A stretch of 64,000 nt of DNA from Streptomyces lydicus (GCF_000717345.1 NZ_JNZA01000035.1:1-64000); one strand, 5' to 3'; positions 52,799-61,543 are shown, numbered from the stretch's first letter. Made by a program: numbers and translations. The notes: generated by a model from the sequence alone, not told the origin.

Positions 52799-54436
52799 TC
52801 AGGAGATCAGTTCGATGTCGTGGAAGCGCATGACGCCGAACCAGGCACTGGTCTCCTCCCTCATGACGCGTTCGGTCTCGATCGCGACTTCGCGGATCCG
52901 CTCCAGGGTGCGGGCCTCCTGCAACGTCGTTTCGAGGTCCGCCAGCAGCTGGGCCATCCGCCGGTAGCGCTGGCAGTGTTGCCGGAACTGCGCCTGGGTC
53001 CGGATCCCGTGGACGGCGGCGCCGAGAGTCGGCATGCCGATCGACAGCACGATGAGGAGAAGGCCCCAGGTGGAGTCGCGGTCCGCGTCCTGACCGGTGC
53101 CCAGCATGTGCAGGACGGCGGCGATCAAGGTGATGCCGAAGATGATGCTGGTGACGAGATAGAGCCGTGTCTCCCAAGCCCCCTGCCGCCGAGCGGCCCT
53201 TCGGTGGTAGTCGATCTGGGAGCGGATCCAGTGCCGGCACAGGTACTGCTTGAGCAGGTGGACGTCCGACGGCGCCGTCCGCACGGTCGGGCGGACGGCG
53301 ACCACCTCCATCACGGCACGTCTGACCCATGCCTCCGACGGGTCGAAGAACTGGCTGCCGCTGCCGGGGCGCACCCGGTGGCTCCGCGTTCCGCAGAGGG
53401 CGAAGAAGTACTCGGACCGCAATCGCTCGGCCAGGAACCGGTAGGAGATCCAGCGGTCGAGCACCCGGCGTCGGTGGTTCAGGACCGGCAGTACGAGCAG
53501 GAGGGCGAGCAGGACGACCTCCACCGCGGTGATCCAGTCATGCCTGGGCAGGAAGGTGACCTGGGTGGCGACGGCGACGACGGCCGCCGCCGCCATGAGG
53601 AAGATCGCCGCACTCATCAGGCGGAACTGCCGGTGCAGGCGGGACGCCAGGGTGTCCGCCCGGACGAAGTAGGGGACGATCCAGTCCGCCACGACCTCGT
53701 GGGCCTGCGCGAAAGCCGTCGACCGGCCACCGGGCTCCGGCCTGAGGCGGTCCCGCTCCGTGCTCACGCGCCGCGGGAAGTCCCCCACTCTCATGGCGTT
53801 GTACTGGCGGAACTCGTACGCGGCCGCTCTCATGCCGCGGGCCCGGACGTCGTCCAGCCGGTACTCCGGTCCCGGATCACCCGTCGTCCGGATCCACGCC
53901 AGTGGCACCCCGCGGTCCTCGGCATAGCTCACGACGGTCGCGGTGCCGCCCCGCCCCCGGGCGGGCCGGCCGTCCCAGAGGGCGACCACCACGTCGGACC
54001 GGTCCACGATCCGACGGCCGGCTCTCTCGTACGCCTCCTCCCTCGTCGTGCTCGGAGGTGCCTGCCAGGTGGCCGCTGACCGGCCGAGCAGGGCGAAGAA
54101 GTCGGCCCTGGACTCCGCGCTGCCGAAATCGTTCAGGTAGTCCTCCGGGGGCAGCGGCAGCACCGCTTCGAGCATGGCTCCGGGCCCGGTCAGCAGTTCG
54201 CGGGCCGCCAGGCGGTCGGCGCCCTCCGCCAGCGCGGAGAGGACGAGTACGGGCGGCAGCGGCGCCTTGGCGCCGAGCAGGCGTGCGCCGAGCCCGCGGA
54301 CCGCCTCGTGGATCGCCGGCCGGAGGTCGTCGGGGTGATCGAGCCGGCGATGGCCGGTCACGCCCACGCGGAGGATGAAGGGCAGGCGCCCCTCACCGGC
54401 GGTGAGCCGTGCGGTGGCCGACGACTTCGGGTTCAT
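52799..54436 (-). CDS. SLOG-type nucleotide-sensor protein with SLATT-like membrane modules
   Basis: A 545-residue protein. Residues 20-190 form a Rossmann-like SLOG domain: GVTGHRRL (22-31 region), VLSALAEGADRLAARELL (phosphate-binding-type turn), DRSDVVVALWDGRPARGRGGTATVV. Four membrane helices follow in two pairs (271-292 with 301-320; 423-443 with 456-475), each pair followed by a charged helix as in SLATT effector domains (YRFLAERLRSEYFFALCG). SLOG-SLATT proteins are predicted to bind nucleotide signals and damage or gate the membrane in conflict systems. The start overlaps the stop of the upstream gene (ATGA), so both are translated together. Confidence 0.8.
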   Translation of the reverse strand: MNPKSSATARLTAGEGRLPFILRVGVTGHRRLDHPDDLRPAIHEAVRGLGARLLGAKAPLPPVLVLSALAEGADRLAARELLTGPGAMLEAVLPLPPEDYLNDFGSAESRADFFALLGRSAATWQAPPSTTREEAYERAGRRIVDRSDVVVALWDGRPARGRGGTATVVSYAEDRGVPLAWIRTTGDPGPEYRLDDVRARGMRAAAYEFRQYNAMRVGDFPRRVSTERDRLRPEPGGRSTAFAQAHEVVADWIVPYFVRADTLASRLHRQFRLMSAAIFLMAAAAVVAVATQVTFLPRHDWITAVEVVLLALLLVLPVLNHRRRVLDRWISYRFLAERLRSEYFFALCGTRSHRVRPGSGSQFFDPSEAWVRRAVMEVVAVRPTVRTAPSDVHLLKQYLCRHWIRSQIDYHRRAARRQGAWETRLYLVTSIIFGITLIAAVLHMLGTGQDADRDSTWGLLLIVLSIGMPTLGAAVHGIRTQAQFRQHCQRYRRMAQLLADLETTLQEARTLERIREVAIETERVMREETSAWFGVMRFHDIELIS

Positions 54437-56253
54437 GACCTGCCCTTCGAACCGCCGTGGGGTACCGGCTTCTTGACCTCCAGCTCCTGCCTTTCCCTGA
54501 GCGCCTGCAGGACCTCGCTCATCTGGTGCACCCATCGGGCGCGTTCCCCGTGCAGGACCGCTTCCGTCTTCATGACCAGAGTGAGGAGCGGGCGCTTGCC
54601 CTGTTCCTCGGGGCCGCGCATCTCCCAGCCCTGCTGCAGCACTTCAAGATCGCCGGCTGCCCGGTTGTACGCCATGATGATGTTGTCGGCCTGGAGGTAG
54701 CCCAGGGCGGCCAGGGCAGCGGTCGACAGGCCGGTGGTGAACCCGATCCAGGGGTCCACCCCGACGGACGCGAGAAGCGTTCCCGCCGCGCCGGCAGAGA
54801 TCGCCAGCGCTTCCAGGAGACTCCGCACACGGTGCAGATGCCGGACGCGGGCGTGGTAGTAGGCCACTTGACCCTCCAGCCGGATCTCGACATAGCGTGC
54901 GGCGGTCAGCGGGCTCAGGCCGTCGTCGGTGTCCCCGCTGCCGCGCACCGGAAGCGGCAGCGGACCGTCGTACGGCGTGAGGGGAGCGGTGGCCGCGTTG
55001 GTCCGGACGAGCCGGCCCTCGATATCGGTGAGTCTTCTGAGCAGTTGGCACCGGTCGCCGGACGGGCGTCCGCTGTCGTGCCGCACGTCGTCGGCGTCCG
55101 CCAGCGTCCGGTGGAGGTATATCTCGGCCTTCACCTCCTCCGCCGCGGCGCGGAGGGCGATCCATCGCGGTCCGCGGGCGTGCCGGCTGGACCAGGCGAT
55201 GAGGACCGAGACGGCCGCCGGTGTCGCAACCACGACCCAGTGCAGCCTCCGGCCGCCGATCTCCGCGTCGATCAGCGCGATGAGCGTGGCGAAGACCCCG
55301 AGGGCGAGAATCAGCGCCTGCATGCGCTGGAAGGCCCGGCGCAGGCGGGAGGCGAGGCAGTCGTACGTGGCGAACGTCTGCCAGGCCGCCTTGAGCAGCG
55401 GCTCGTCCTGCAGTTCCCAGGCCAGGCGCCGGGCGAGGGCACCGGAGTCGTGCTCGGCGAGGACGCGCAGGTCGCCGTGCCGGACGATTTCCTCCGTCTC
55501 CGCCTCCGCTTCCCAGTCCGTTGCCTTGCGCGGGACCGGGCGATGAGGCCGGTGCGGCAGACGACGGTGCCGGCCCGTCCGGCGGACCCGCTGCCGGCGC
55601 TCGGCGAGCTGCCTGGCCAGCCCACCGGACCAGCCGAGGACGAAGACCGGTATCCCACGGCGCACCGCCGCCAGCAGTTCCGCCCGGGCGACCGCACCGC
55701 CGCCCGCCAGCACCATCACCACCGGCGCTCCCGCGGCCAGCGCGGTGGCCGCCCTCGGCTTCCATGCGGCCGCTTCTGCGCTGTCCGCCCCGTCGAGCAC
55801 GATGACATGTGAACGGTCCGGCTCAGGGGCAGGTGAACGGTCCGGCTCGGGCTCCGCACCGTCGCCTCCGGAGCCTCCCGGCCGTCCTGCCCGACGCCCC
55901 GGCATCACCCCGAGTACGACCGGTGGCGGCCTCGATCCCCGGGCCCGGGCGGCGGCCAGGGCCGCAGGGGTCACGGAGCCGACGGCGTCGTCGACCAGAG
56001 CTGCGCCGCTCACTTCCACGGCCTGTAAGACGGCTCCGCCCAGAGCCGCTGCCGGCTTTCCCGTCACCCGTGGACGGGGTTCGTCCGCCCCGCCGCTCAC
56101 CAGGAGGACCGGGAGCTTGCCGGACGGCGGGGGCAGGCCGAGAGGGGACAACACGTCCGCGGGGTCACCGGGGTGGTCGGCGGCGATGACGGCTCGGACG
56201 TCGCCGTCGGGCCGACCTCTCGGAGCCCTCTCGTCGTCGGAGCCGAAGGTCAT
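54433..56253 (-). CDS. TRPM-SLOG/LSDAT-like protein with two SLATT modules; TTA codon
   Basis: A 606-residue protein. The N-terminal 215 residues resemble the LSDAT/TRPM-type SLOG domain (LPVLLVSGGADE, GGAVLQAVEVSG, APVVMVLAGGG, IPVFVLGWSGGLARQLAE), followed by a basic linker. Two membrane-helix pairs (312-330 with 338-355; 480-498 with 503-520) each precede a long helix, as in SLATT/DUF4231 modules. It is the first gene of a two-gene operon with the second SLOG gene. Codon 76 is TTA, implying bldA-dependent expression. GAGG sits 8 nt before the ATG. Ligand and effector activity are predictions from the family. Confidence 0.78.
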   Translation of the reverse strand: MTFGSDDERAPRGRPDGDVRAVIAADHPGDPADVLSPLGLPPPSGKLPVLLVSGGADEPRPRVTGKPAAALGGAVLQAVEVSGAALVDDAVGSVTPAALAAARARGSRPPPVVLGVMPGRRAGRPGGSGGDGAEPEPDRSPAPEPDRSHVIVLDGADSAEAAAWKPRAATALAAGAPVVMVLAGGGAVARAELLAAVRRGIPVFVLGWSGGLARQLAERRQRVRRTGRHRRLPHRPHRPVPRKATDWEAEAETEEIVRHGDLRVLAEHDSGALARRLAWELQDEPLLKAAWQTFATYDCLASRLRRAFQRMQALILALGVFATLIALIDAEIGGRRLHWVVVATPAAVSVLIAWSSRHARGPRWIALRAAAEEVKAEIYLHRTLADADDVRHDSGRPSGDRCQLLRRLTDIEGRLVRTNAATAPLTPYDGPLPLPVRGSGDTDDGLSPLTAARYVEIRLEGQVAYYHARVRHLHRVRSLLEALAISAGAAGTLLASVGVDPWIGFTTGLSTAALAALGYLQADNIIMAYNRAAGDLEVLQQGWEMRGPEEQGKRPLLTLVMKTEAVLHGERARWVHQMSEVLQALRERQELEVKKPVPHGGSKGRS

Positions 56254-56452
56254 TGGGTCACCTCAGAGAACTTCCGGAGTCCGACGCTTGGCGTCCCTCC
56301 CAGGATCTCCGACCGCTCCGCCTTCCGCATCAGCGCCTTCCGCCGTACCCGAAGGTGACCGGGTGACCGCGATGCGCTGCCCTACCGCCCCCGTGCCGGT
56401 CCGTATGCGCGGGGCTAACCTGAGATCAAAGGAGCGTTGGGCGCACGGCTTG

Positions 56453-57382
56453 ATGGGGATGCCCATGACAGCGACAACGCCAGAGGCTGCGAGTGGACGT
56501 CGCCTTTTCGTCTCGTACGCACGGCCCGACAGCGAAGCCGTACAGAGACTGGTGGAGGTGCTCCGAGCACTGCACCACGTCCCCTGGGTGGACCGCGAAC
56601 TCGAATCCGAGGGCGGAAAGCCGTGGTGGGACCGGATCCTCGCGGAGATCGAGGCGTGCGACGGCATCATCGTCGTGCTTTCCCCCCAGCTCTTCGACTC
56701 GGTGCCCGCCGAGCGGGAACGCGAGTACGCGGACGAACTCGGCAAGCCACCGCTGCCCGTCATGGTCGAACCCGTCACGCCCGACATCCTGCCGAGGGAG
56801 CTCAGCGCGCGGCAGTTCGTCGACTTCACCCGAGGCGGCCCCCTGGCCGGTGCCATGCTCGCGAGCGCCGTCGCCGGCCTTCCCCCTGCCCCGCCGCTGC
56901 CCGATCCGATACCCAAACGCCCGGATGTGCCCTCCAGTTACCTGGGCGATCTGAGAGACCGGGTGCGGGCACCGGCCCTCTCACTGGAGGAGCAGATCCA
57001 TCTGATCACCGAGCTGCGTCTCCGTCTGGACCTCGAAAGAGAGCGCCAAGCCGTGGTGACGCTGCTACGGGAACTGCAACAGCGCCGCGATCTCTGCCAT
57101 GCCACCTGGCAACTGCTCGACCCCTTGCTGAAGGACGTACGGGGGGAATCCTCGGAACCGGCACCGCCCGGGGACGAGCGCCCGGCCGAAGCGGGTCCCG
57201 CATCCGGCCCCGCCACGCCCACGGACCCCGATCAGGGGCTGGTGACGCCGACGCACCGGACGCCGCCGCCCGGCTGGTACCCGGACCCGTCCGGACGCCA
57301 CCAGCTGCGGTGGTTCTGGAACGGCTGCTGGACCCGACAGGCATCCGACCACGGCAAGGTCGTCGACGATCCGAATTTCTGA
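56453..57382 (+). CDS. TIR-domain protein with C-terminal DUF2510
   Basis: A 309-residue cytosolic protein. The TIR domain covers about residues 15-145: RRLFVSYARPDSEAVQRL, WVDRELESEGGKPWWDRILAEI and GIIVVLSPQLF. The acidic run before GGKPWW is where the NADase glutamate lies in SARM1-like TIRs, so NAD+ cleavage is plausible. A helical middle (165-225) may oligomerise. The C-terminus is a DUF2510 motif (PPGWYPDPSGRHQLRWFWNG). The start is uncertain: ATGs at 56453, 56459 and 56465 are in frame. It diverges from the SLOG operon and is followed 32 bp later by the dispanin gene. Confidence 0.85.
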   Translation: MGMPMTATTPEAASGRRLFVSYARPDSEAVQRLVEVLRALHHVPWVDRELESEGGKPWWDRILAEIEACDGIIVVLSPQLFDSVPAEREREYADELGKPPLPVMVEPVTPDILPRELSARQFVDFTRGGPLAGAMLASAVAGLPPAPPLPDPIPKRPDVPSSYLGDLRDRVRAPALSLEEQIHLITELRLRLDLERERQAVVTLLRELQQRRDLCHATWQLLDPLLKDVRGESSEPAPPGDERPAEAGPASGPATPTDPDQGLVTPTHRTPPPGWYPDPSGRHQLRWFWNGCWTRQASDHGKVVDDPNF

Positions 57383-57414
57383 GCACGACGTCCGAGAACG
57401 ATGGGACAACCGCC

Positions 57415-57786
57415 ATGACCGCACCAGGACCCTCACCCGGTGCCGGAAGCGGCTCCACCGGCCCTTCCGGCAAAGGAAACTACCCCCCGCCGAACGTGCC
57501 CCCTGTCCGCCAGACGCCTCCCCCGTCGATGCACGTGGGGGGAGAGGCGACCACCACCGAGGCCAAACCTCCCACCCGCTGGCCCCTGTCGATCGTGGTC
57601 TTTCTGCTGTTCTGGTTCCTCTTCGGGGCGATCGCGATGTACTACTCGTCGCAGGTCACCACGCGCTGGCGCTACGGAGACGTGGCGGGCGCAAAACAGG
57701 CGTCGAAGTCCGCACTCATCGTCAATCTGATCGGCATCGGCGCCGGCCTGCTGTTCTGGATTCTCGTGATCGCGGCAGGCTCGTGA
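57415..57786 (+). CDS. CD225/dispanin family membrane protein
   Basis: A 123-residue protein with a Pro-rich N-terminal half (about 50 residues), a first membrane helix (55-77), the dispanin loop YYSSQVTTRWRYGDVAGAKQASKSA and a second helix (98-120). The loop matches CD225/IFITM-like proteins, in which it lies in the cytoplasm. Dispanins modify membrane fusion or curvature; bacterial roles are unknown. It appears to form an operon with the TIR gene, so a membrane-linked immune function is an inference from context. Confidence 0.82.
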   Translation: MTAPGPSPGAGSGSTGPSGKGNYPPPNVPPVRQTPPPSMHVGGEATTTEAKPPTRWPLSIVVFLLFWFLFGAIAMYYSSQVTTRWRYGDVAGAKQASKSALIVNLIGIGAGLLFWILVIAAGS

Positions 57787-57827
57787 CGGCACCCTGACCG
57801 CTCGCCGGCGCGCTCCGCGCCCGACGG

Positions 57828-57857
57828 CCCTGAGCCGGGTGTTCGCCCTGCTCAGGG
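57828..57857 (-). terminator. Hairpin downstream of rnpB and the dispanin gene
   Basis: CCCTGAGC at 57828-57835 pairs exactly with GCTCAGGG at 57850-57857 around a 14-nt loop. It begins 9 nt after the RNase P RNA 3' end and 41 bp after the dispanin stop, so it may end both transcripts. Confidence 0.55.
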
Positions 57858-57865
57858 TTCCAGGA

Positions 57866-58276
57866 CGGCGGACGAGTCGGCCTGTACGCCGGGTTCTGTC
57901 ACCCCTGGCCCTTGCGGGCCGGGGGGAGACGGCCATCCATCTAGGGCTGCCGTTGCCGGCAGCCTCGTGCGGTCTACCCGCGAACTCGGGCGGGCAGCCC
58001 TCGATCGTCCGCGCAGGGGCATCAAGATGCCCCCTCTTGACCTTGCTCCAGGTGGGGTTTACCGAGCCCTCCGAGTCACCTCGGAGGCTGGTGGTCTCTT
58101 ACACCACCGTTTCACCCTTACCGGAGGCCGAAGCCTCCGGCGGTCTGCTTTCTGTGGCACTGTCCCGCGGGTCGCCCCGGGTGGGTGTTACCCACCACCT
58201 TGCCCTGTGGAGCCCGGACGTTCCTCGGGGAGATCGTCAAGATCCCCACGCGGCCGTCCGGCCGGCTCGTCCGCCG
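57866..58276 (-). ncRNA. rnpB: RNase P RNA, type A
   Basis: Catalytic RNA of ribonuclease P, which trims tRNA 5' ends; about 411 nt. The 5' arm (58276-58260, CGGCGGACGAGCCGGCC) and 3' arm (57882-57866) pair over 17 bp as helix P1. The P4 region appears on the minus strand as GAGGAACGTCCGGGCTCCAC near the 5' end and ACAGAACCCGGCGTACAGG near the 3' end, the universally conserved strings. No protein gene overlaps it. Confidence 0.95.
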
Positions 58277-58326
58277 TGGCCCCATGGTACCCGGCGCCCG
58301 ACCGACGCCGTGTCGCGGAGCGGCCC

Positions 58327-58357
58327 TTGACCTTGCCGCAGCGGCAACGTTTCTACT
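58327..58357 (+). promoter_or_regulatory. MerR-type promoter with 19-bp spacer and central palindrome
   Basis: The -35 TTGACC (58327-58332) is followed by the perfect palindrome TTGCCGCAGCGGCAA (58333-58347) and a TCTACT -10 at 58352-58357, a 19-bp spacer. Long spacers with a palindrome between the elements are characteristic of MerR-activated promoters. The -10 ends 6 nt before the MerR ATG, so the message would be leaderless. Confidence 0.7.
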
Positions 58358-58363
58358 GGCCGC

Positions 58364-59173
58364 ATGAGAATCGGTGAGCTCGCGGGCCTGGTCGGCGTCA
58401 CCACCCGCGCCGTACGCCACTACCACCACGTCGGACTGCTGCCCGAGCCGGAACGCCGTGCCAACGGATACCGGGAGTACGGGCTGCGGGACGCGGTCGC
58501 GCTGGCACGGCTGCGCCGGCTGACGGAGCTGGGGCTCGGGCTGGAGGAGGTGCGGGACGTGCTCGCCGACGACTCCGGGCGTGAACTGCACGAGGTGCTG
58601 GCCGAGCTGGACGCGGACCTGGCCCGCCAGGAGGACGCGATCCGGGCGCGCCGGGCCCGGCTGGCCGCGCTGCGACGCCAGGCGGAGGAGCACGGCGGAC
58701 TGCCCGCCGAGGGGCCGGTGTCGGACGAACTCGCGGCGGTGTTCCGGGAGATGGCCCGTACGTCGGCGGCGCGGCCCGGCCCGGAGCCCGCCATGGCGGC
58801 GAAGGAACGGGAGATGCTGGCGCTGCTGGAGTCGACGGACGACAAGGCGGGTGGGCGGATGACGGAGCTGCTCGGGAACCTCGCCTCGGCCCCGGGGGCG
58901 ATGGAGCGGGCGTACGAGGTGTACGGGCTGCTGGACGCGCTGGCGGAGGCCGCGCCGGACGACCCAGGGGTGGCACCGGCCGCGCAGGCGCTCGCCGACT
59001 GCATTCCGGACACGGTCGTCGCCGAACTCGGCGGGGAGCACTGGGCACGGGCGGCCGACGCCGGCCGGGAGACGGACGGGGGATTCATGGCGGCGTACTA
59101 CGCGCACTTCACGCCGGCGCAGGCCGAGGCGCTGCGCCGGGCGATCGAGCTGGTCGCGGAGCGTGCCCGGTGA
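58364..59173 (+). CDS. MerR family regulator
   Basis: A 269-residue regulator. The DNA-binding domain is at residues 1-70 (MRIGELAGLVGVTTRAVRHYHHVGLLPEPER), followed by the dimerisation helix (about 75-120). The C-terminal 140 residues are helical and resemble TipA/BmrR-type effector regions rather than the short metal-binding loop; there is no Cys cluster. It probably activates its own promoter and the downstream membrane protein gene, whose GTG overlaps its stop. The ligand is unknown. Confidence 0.9.
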   Translation: MRIGELAGLVGVTTRAVRHYHHVGLLPEPERRANGYREYGLRDAVALARLRRLTELGLGLEEVRDVLADDSGRELHEVLAELDADLARQEDAIRARRARLAALRRQAEEHGGLPAEGPVSDELAAVFREMARTSAARPGPEPAMAAKEREMLALLESTDDKAGGRMTELLGNLASAPGAMERAYEVYGLLDALAEAAPDDPGVAPAAQALADCIPDTVVAELGGEHWARAADAGRETDGGFMAAYYAHFTPAQAEALRRAIELVAERAR

Positions 59174-59883
59174 GCCGTGCGGGCGGGACGCTGCGCCGGC
59201 TGGCCGCGCACGAGGGCCGGTGGATGGCGAGCCTGGCGCGGTGGGTGACGCGGCGGCGCGACGGGACGGCGCCGGGCGAGCGGGCGCTGCCGTACGCGGC
59301 GGCGCAGGCGGCGCTGGTGTACGGGCTGACGTTCGTGTGCGCGGTGGAGACGGCCGGGGTGCATGTGCTGCTCGGCGGGGTTCCGGTGGCGCGGGCGGTG
59401 CTGCTCGTCGTCGACGTGTACACGGTGCTGATGCTGCTGGGCTTCCAGGCGGCGGCGGTCACCCGGCCGCATGTGCTGGGCGCGGAGGTGCTGCGGCTGC
59501 GGGAGGGGGCCCGGACGGAGGTGCGGATTCCGGTGGAGCGGATCGTCTCCGTCCGCTACGACCTGCGGTTCACCAAGGAGCCGGCGAAGAAGCCGGCGAA
59601 GGGGCGGGGGGTGCCGGCGGATGCGGACGGGGAGCCGGGCGGGGGCGGGGTGGCCGAGCTGGCGGTCGGCGGGCAGACGTCGGTGACCGTCGAACTGGCC
59701 GGACCGGTCGAGGTGGTGCGGCTGCTGGGACGGTGCGAGCGGGTGCGCACGGTGCGCTTCCATGCCGATGACGCGCGGGGCGCGGTGGCCGCCGTACGGG
59801 CCCGGATGCGGGAGCGGGAGCGGACGGCGCCGGGCGACGACGTGCCGGAGGAGCCCGGGCGGGGCGCGGTCAGGCCGGGGTGA
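59170..59883 (+). CDS. Membrane protein cotranscribed with MerR
   Basis: A 237-residue protein of unknown family. Two or three hydrophobic segments (about 42-58, 65-84 and 85-100) are followed by a cytoplasmic-looking domain with EVLRLREGARTEVRIPVERIVSVRYDLRF, a Lys/Pro/Gly-rich linker and AELAVGGQTSVTVELAGPV. The GTG start overlaps the MerR stop (GTGA), so it is the probable regulated target. Its 3' end overlaps the convergent ribonuclease gene by 14 bp. Confidence 0.78.
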   Translation: MSRAGGTLRRLAAHEGRWMASLARWVTRRRDGTAPGERALPYAAAQAALVYGLTFVCAVETAGVHVLLGGVPVARAVLLVVDVYTVLMLLGFQAAAVTRPHVLGAEVLRLREGARTEVRIPVERIVSVRYDLRFTKEPAKKPAKGRGVPADADGEPGGGGVAELAVGGQTSVTVELAGPVEVVRLLGRCERVRTVRFHADDARGAVAAVRARMRERERTAPGDDVPEEPGRGAVRPG

Positions 59884-61393
59884 AGCGGACCGGGGCGCGG
59901 CCCGGCTCGGCCTCGGCGAGGCGGACCTGGATGTGGTGGCCCAGGGGCAGCGCGGGGCCCTCCGGGGCGGTCTCGACCGGGCCGATGACGGCCGGGTCGT
60001 AGAGGTGGACGGTGCCGTGGGTGGGGTCCTTGTCCTGGATGTCGACGACCAGGGCCTCGAAGGTCTCACCGACCCGGTCGCGCAGCAGTGCCGCCTCGAC
60101 CAGGTCGACGCAGGCCCGCTCGACCTGGTTGGCGCGCTGGGTGCCGGTCTCCATCTCGCGGGGCAGGGCCGGCAGTGCGCTGCGGACCCAGGCGGGCGGC
60201 TCCGCGCCGGCCGAGGCGGCCAGACACAGCTCGGAGGTGTAGCGGTCCACGAGCCGCCGCAGCGGCGCGGTGGCGTGCGCGTACGGGGCCGCAACGGCGG
60301 CGTGCAGCGCGTCGGCGGGCGGGGGCGCGCTGCCGTCGAAGACGGTGTAGCCGGCGCCGCGCAGCAGGGCGGTGCAGTCCTGCAGGAACGCCGCGTGGTC
60401 GGCGCGCCGCGGGTCGAGGGTGCGGATCAGCGCGGAGTACGAGGTGTGGTGCGGCCAGTCGATGCCGAGGGCGCGGGCGGTCAGCCGCAGCCGGGCGACC
60501 GAGCCGCGCCGGGACGGGGAGCCCTCCGGCTCCGACGACGTCGACAGCTTGGGGGAGGGCAGCGTACGGAGGATGCCGGTGCCGGAGGCCAGCATCAGCT
60601 GGGCCGCGGCCATGCCGGTGAGCAGGGAGATCTGCGCGTTCCAGCCGTAGGCCGGGAGCGGGGCGCGGTAGGCGAGGGTGTAGCGGCCGTCGTGCTCGAC
60701 GATCTCCTGCTCGGGGACCTGGAGCGAGATCGCGCCCCGGGCGACCTCCTGCCCCTCGCGCAGCAGCCCGATCTCGCGGAGCAGGGCCAGCGGCTCCTCG
60801 GCCGTCTCGTCGTCGAGGACCCGCTGCACGCCCGCGTAGTCGAGTGCGGCGCGTGAGCGGACCAGGGCGCGGCGCACGGAGGTGCTGGTCAGGGCGCCCT
60901 CCGCGTCGAGGTCGAGCTGCCACAGGACGGCCGGGCGGTCCCGGTCGGGCAGCAGGCTCGCGGCGCCCTCGCTCAGCACGGACGGGTACAGCGGGACCCG
61001 CTCGTCGGGGAAGTAGAGCGTCGTCACGCGGTGGTGCGCCTCGGCGTCCAGCGCGCCGCCGGGCGTCACGAAGGAGGCGACGTCGGCGATGGCGTAGTGG
61101 ACGCGGTAGCCGCCACCGGGGCGCCGCGAGAGGAAAAGCGCCTGGTCGAGGTCCAGGGACCCGGGCGGGTCGAGGGTGAAGAGCGGGAGGTCGGTGGCGT
61201 CCTCCAGGGTGTGCTCGGTCGCCACCGCACCGTCGGCGGCCGGGATCCGCGGGGCGCGCGCGGCGCTCTCCGCCTCGGCCTGCGCCGTGGGCGGGAAGTG
61301 GTGCGGGATCTCCAGCGTGCCGCGCAGCTCATGCAGCGCGGCACGCAGCGGGGCATCGGCTGCGTCGGTCACATGCATATGGAGACGGGGCAT
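59870..61393 (-). CDS. RNB-domain 3'-5' exoribonuclease
   Basis: A 507-residue RNase II/R-like enzyme reduced to the catalytic part, without the N-terminal cold-shock domains usual in RNase R. The RNB active site is DATDLPLFTLDPPGSLDLDQALFL (about residues 65-88) with the conserved Asp series. Downstream are YRVHYAIADVASFV and HATAPLRRLVDRY, close to family motifs; a C-terminal S1-like barrel is suggested by VGETFEALVVDIQDKDP. Expected to degrade structured RNA in the cytoplasm. The start was chosen from the MPRLHMHVTDA opening common in Streptomyces homologues as I recall them. Confidence 0.9.
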   Translation of the reverse strand: MPRLHMHVTDAADAPLRAALHELRGTLEIPHHFPPTAQAEAESAARAPRIPAADGAVATEHTLEDATDLPLFTLDPPGSLDLDQALFLSRRPGGGYRVHYAIADVASFVTPGGALDAEAHHRVTTLYFPDERVPLYPSVLSEGAASLLPDRDRPAVLWQLDLDAEGALTSTSVRRALVRSRAALDYAGVQRVLDDETAEEPLALLREIGLLREGQEVARGAISLQVPEQEIVEHDGRYTLAYRAPLPAYGWNAQISLLTGMAAAQLMLASGTGILRTLPSPKLSTSSEPEGSPSRRGSVARLRLTARALGIDWPHHTSYSALIRTLDPRRADHAAFLQDCTALLRGAGYTVFDGSAPPPADALHAAVAAPYAHATAPLRRLVDRYTSELCLAASAGAEPPAWVRSALPALPREMETGTQRANQVERACVDLVEAALLRDRVGETFEALVVDIQDKDPTHGTVHLYDPAVIGPVETAPEGPALPLGHHIQVRLAEAEPGRAPVRFTPA

Positions 61394-61543
61394 GAAACCG
61401 AGCGTATGGCGGGTTGGCGCCCGGGGCTCGGTGGGTGGGGGTTGCGCAGTCCGGGGCCCGGGTGGGGGCCAGGGGTGCCCGGCCGAGGTCATACGCTTTT
61501 CCGGGGCCGCATCCCCGCCCGTACCGCCGTGAAGGAGAACACC

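Noticed and set aside
57839..58377. Plus-strand frames over rnpB
   Set aside because: The region folds as RNase P RNA with conserved P1 and P4 strings; translation of structured RNA is not credible.
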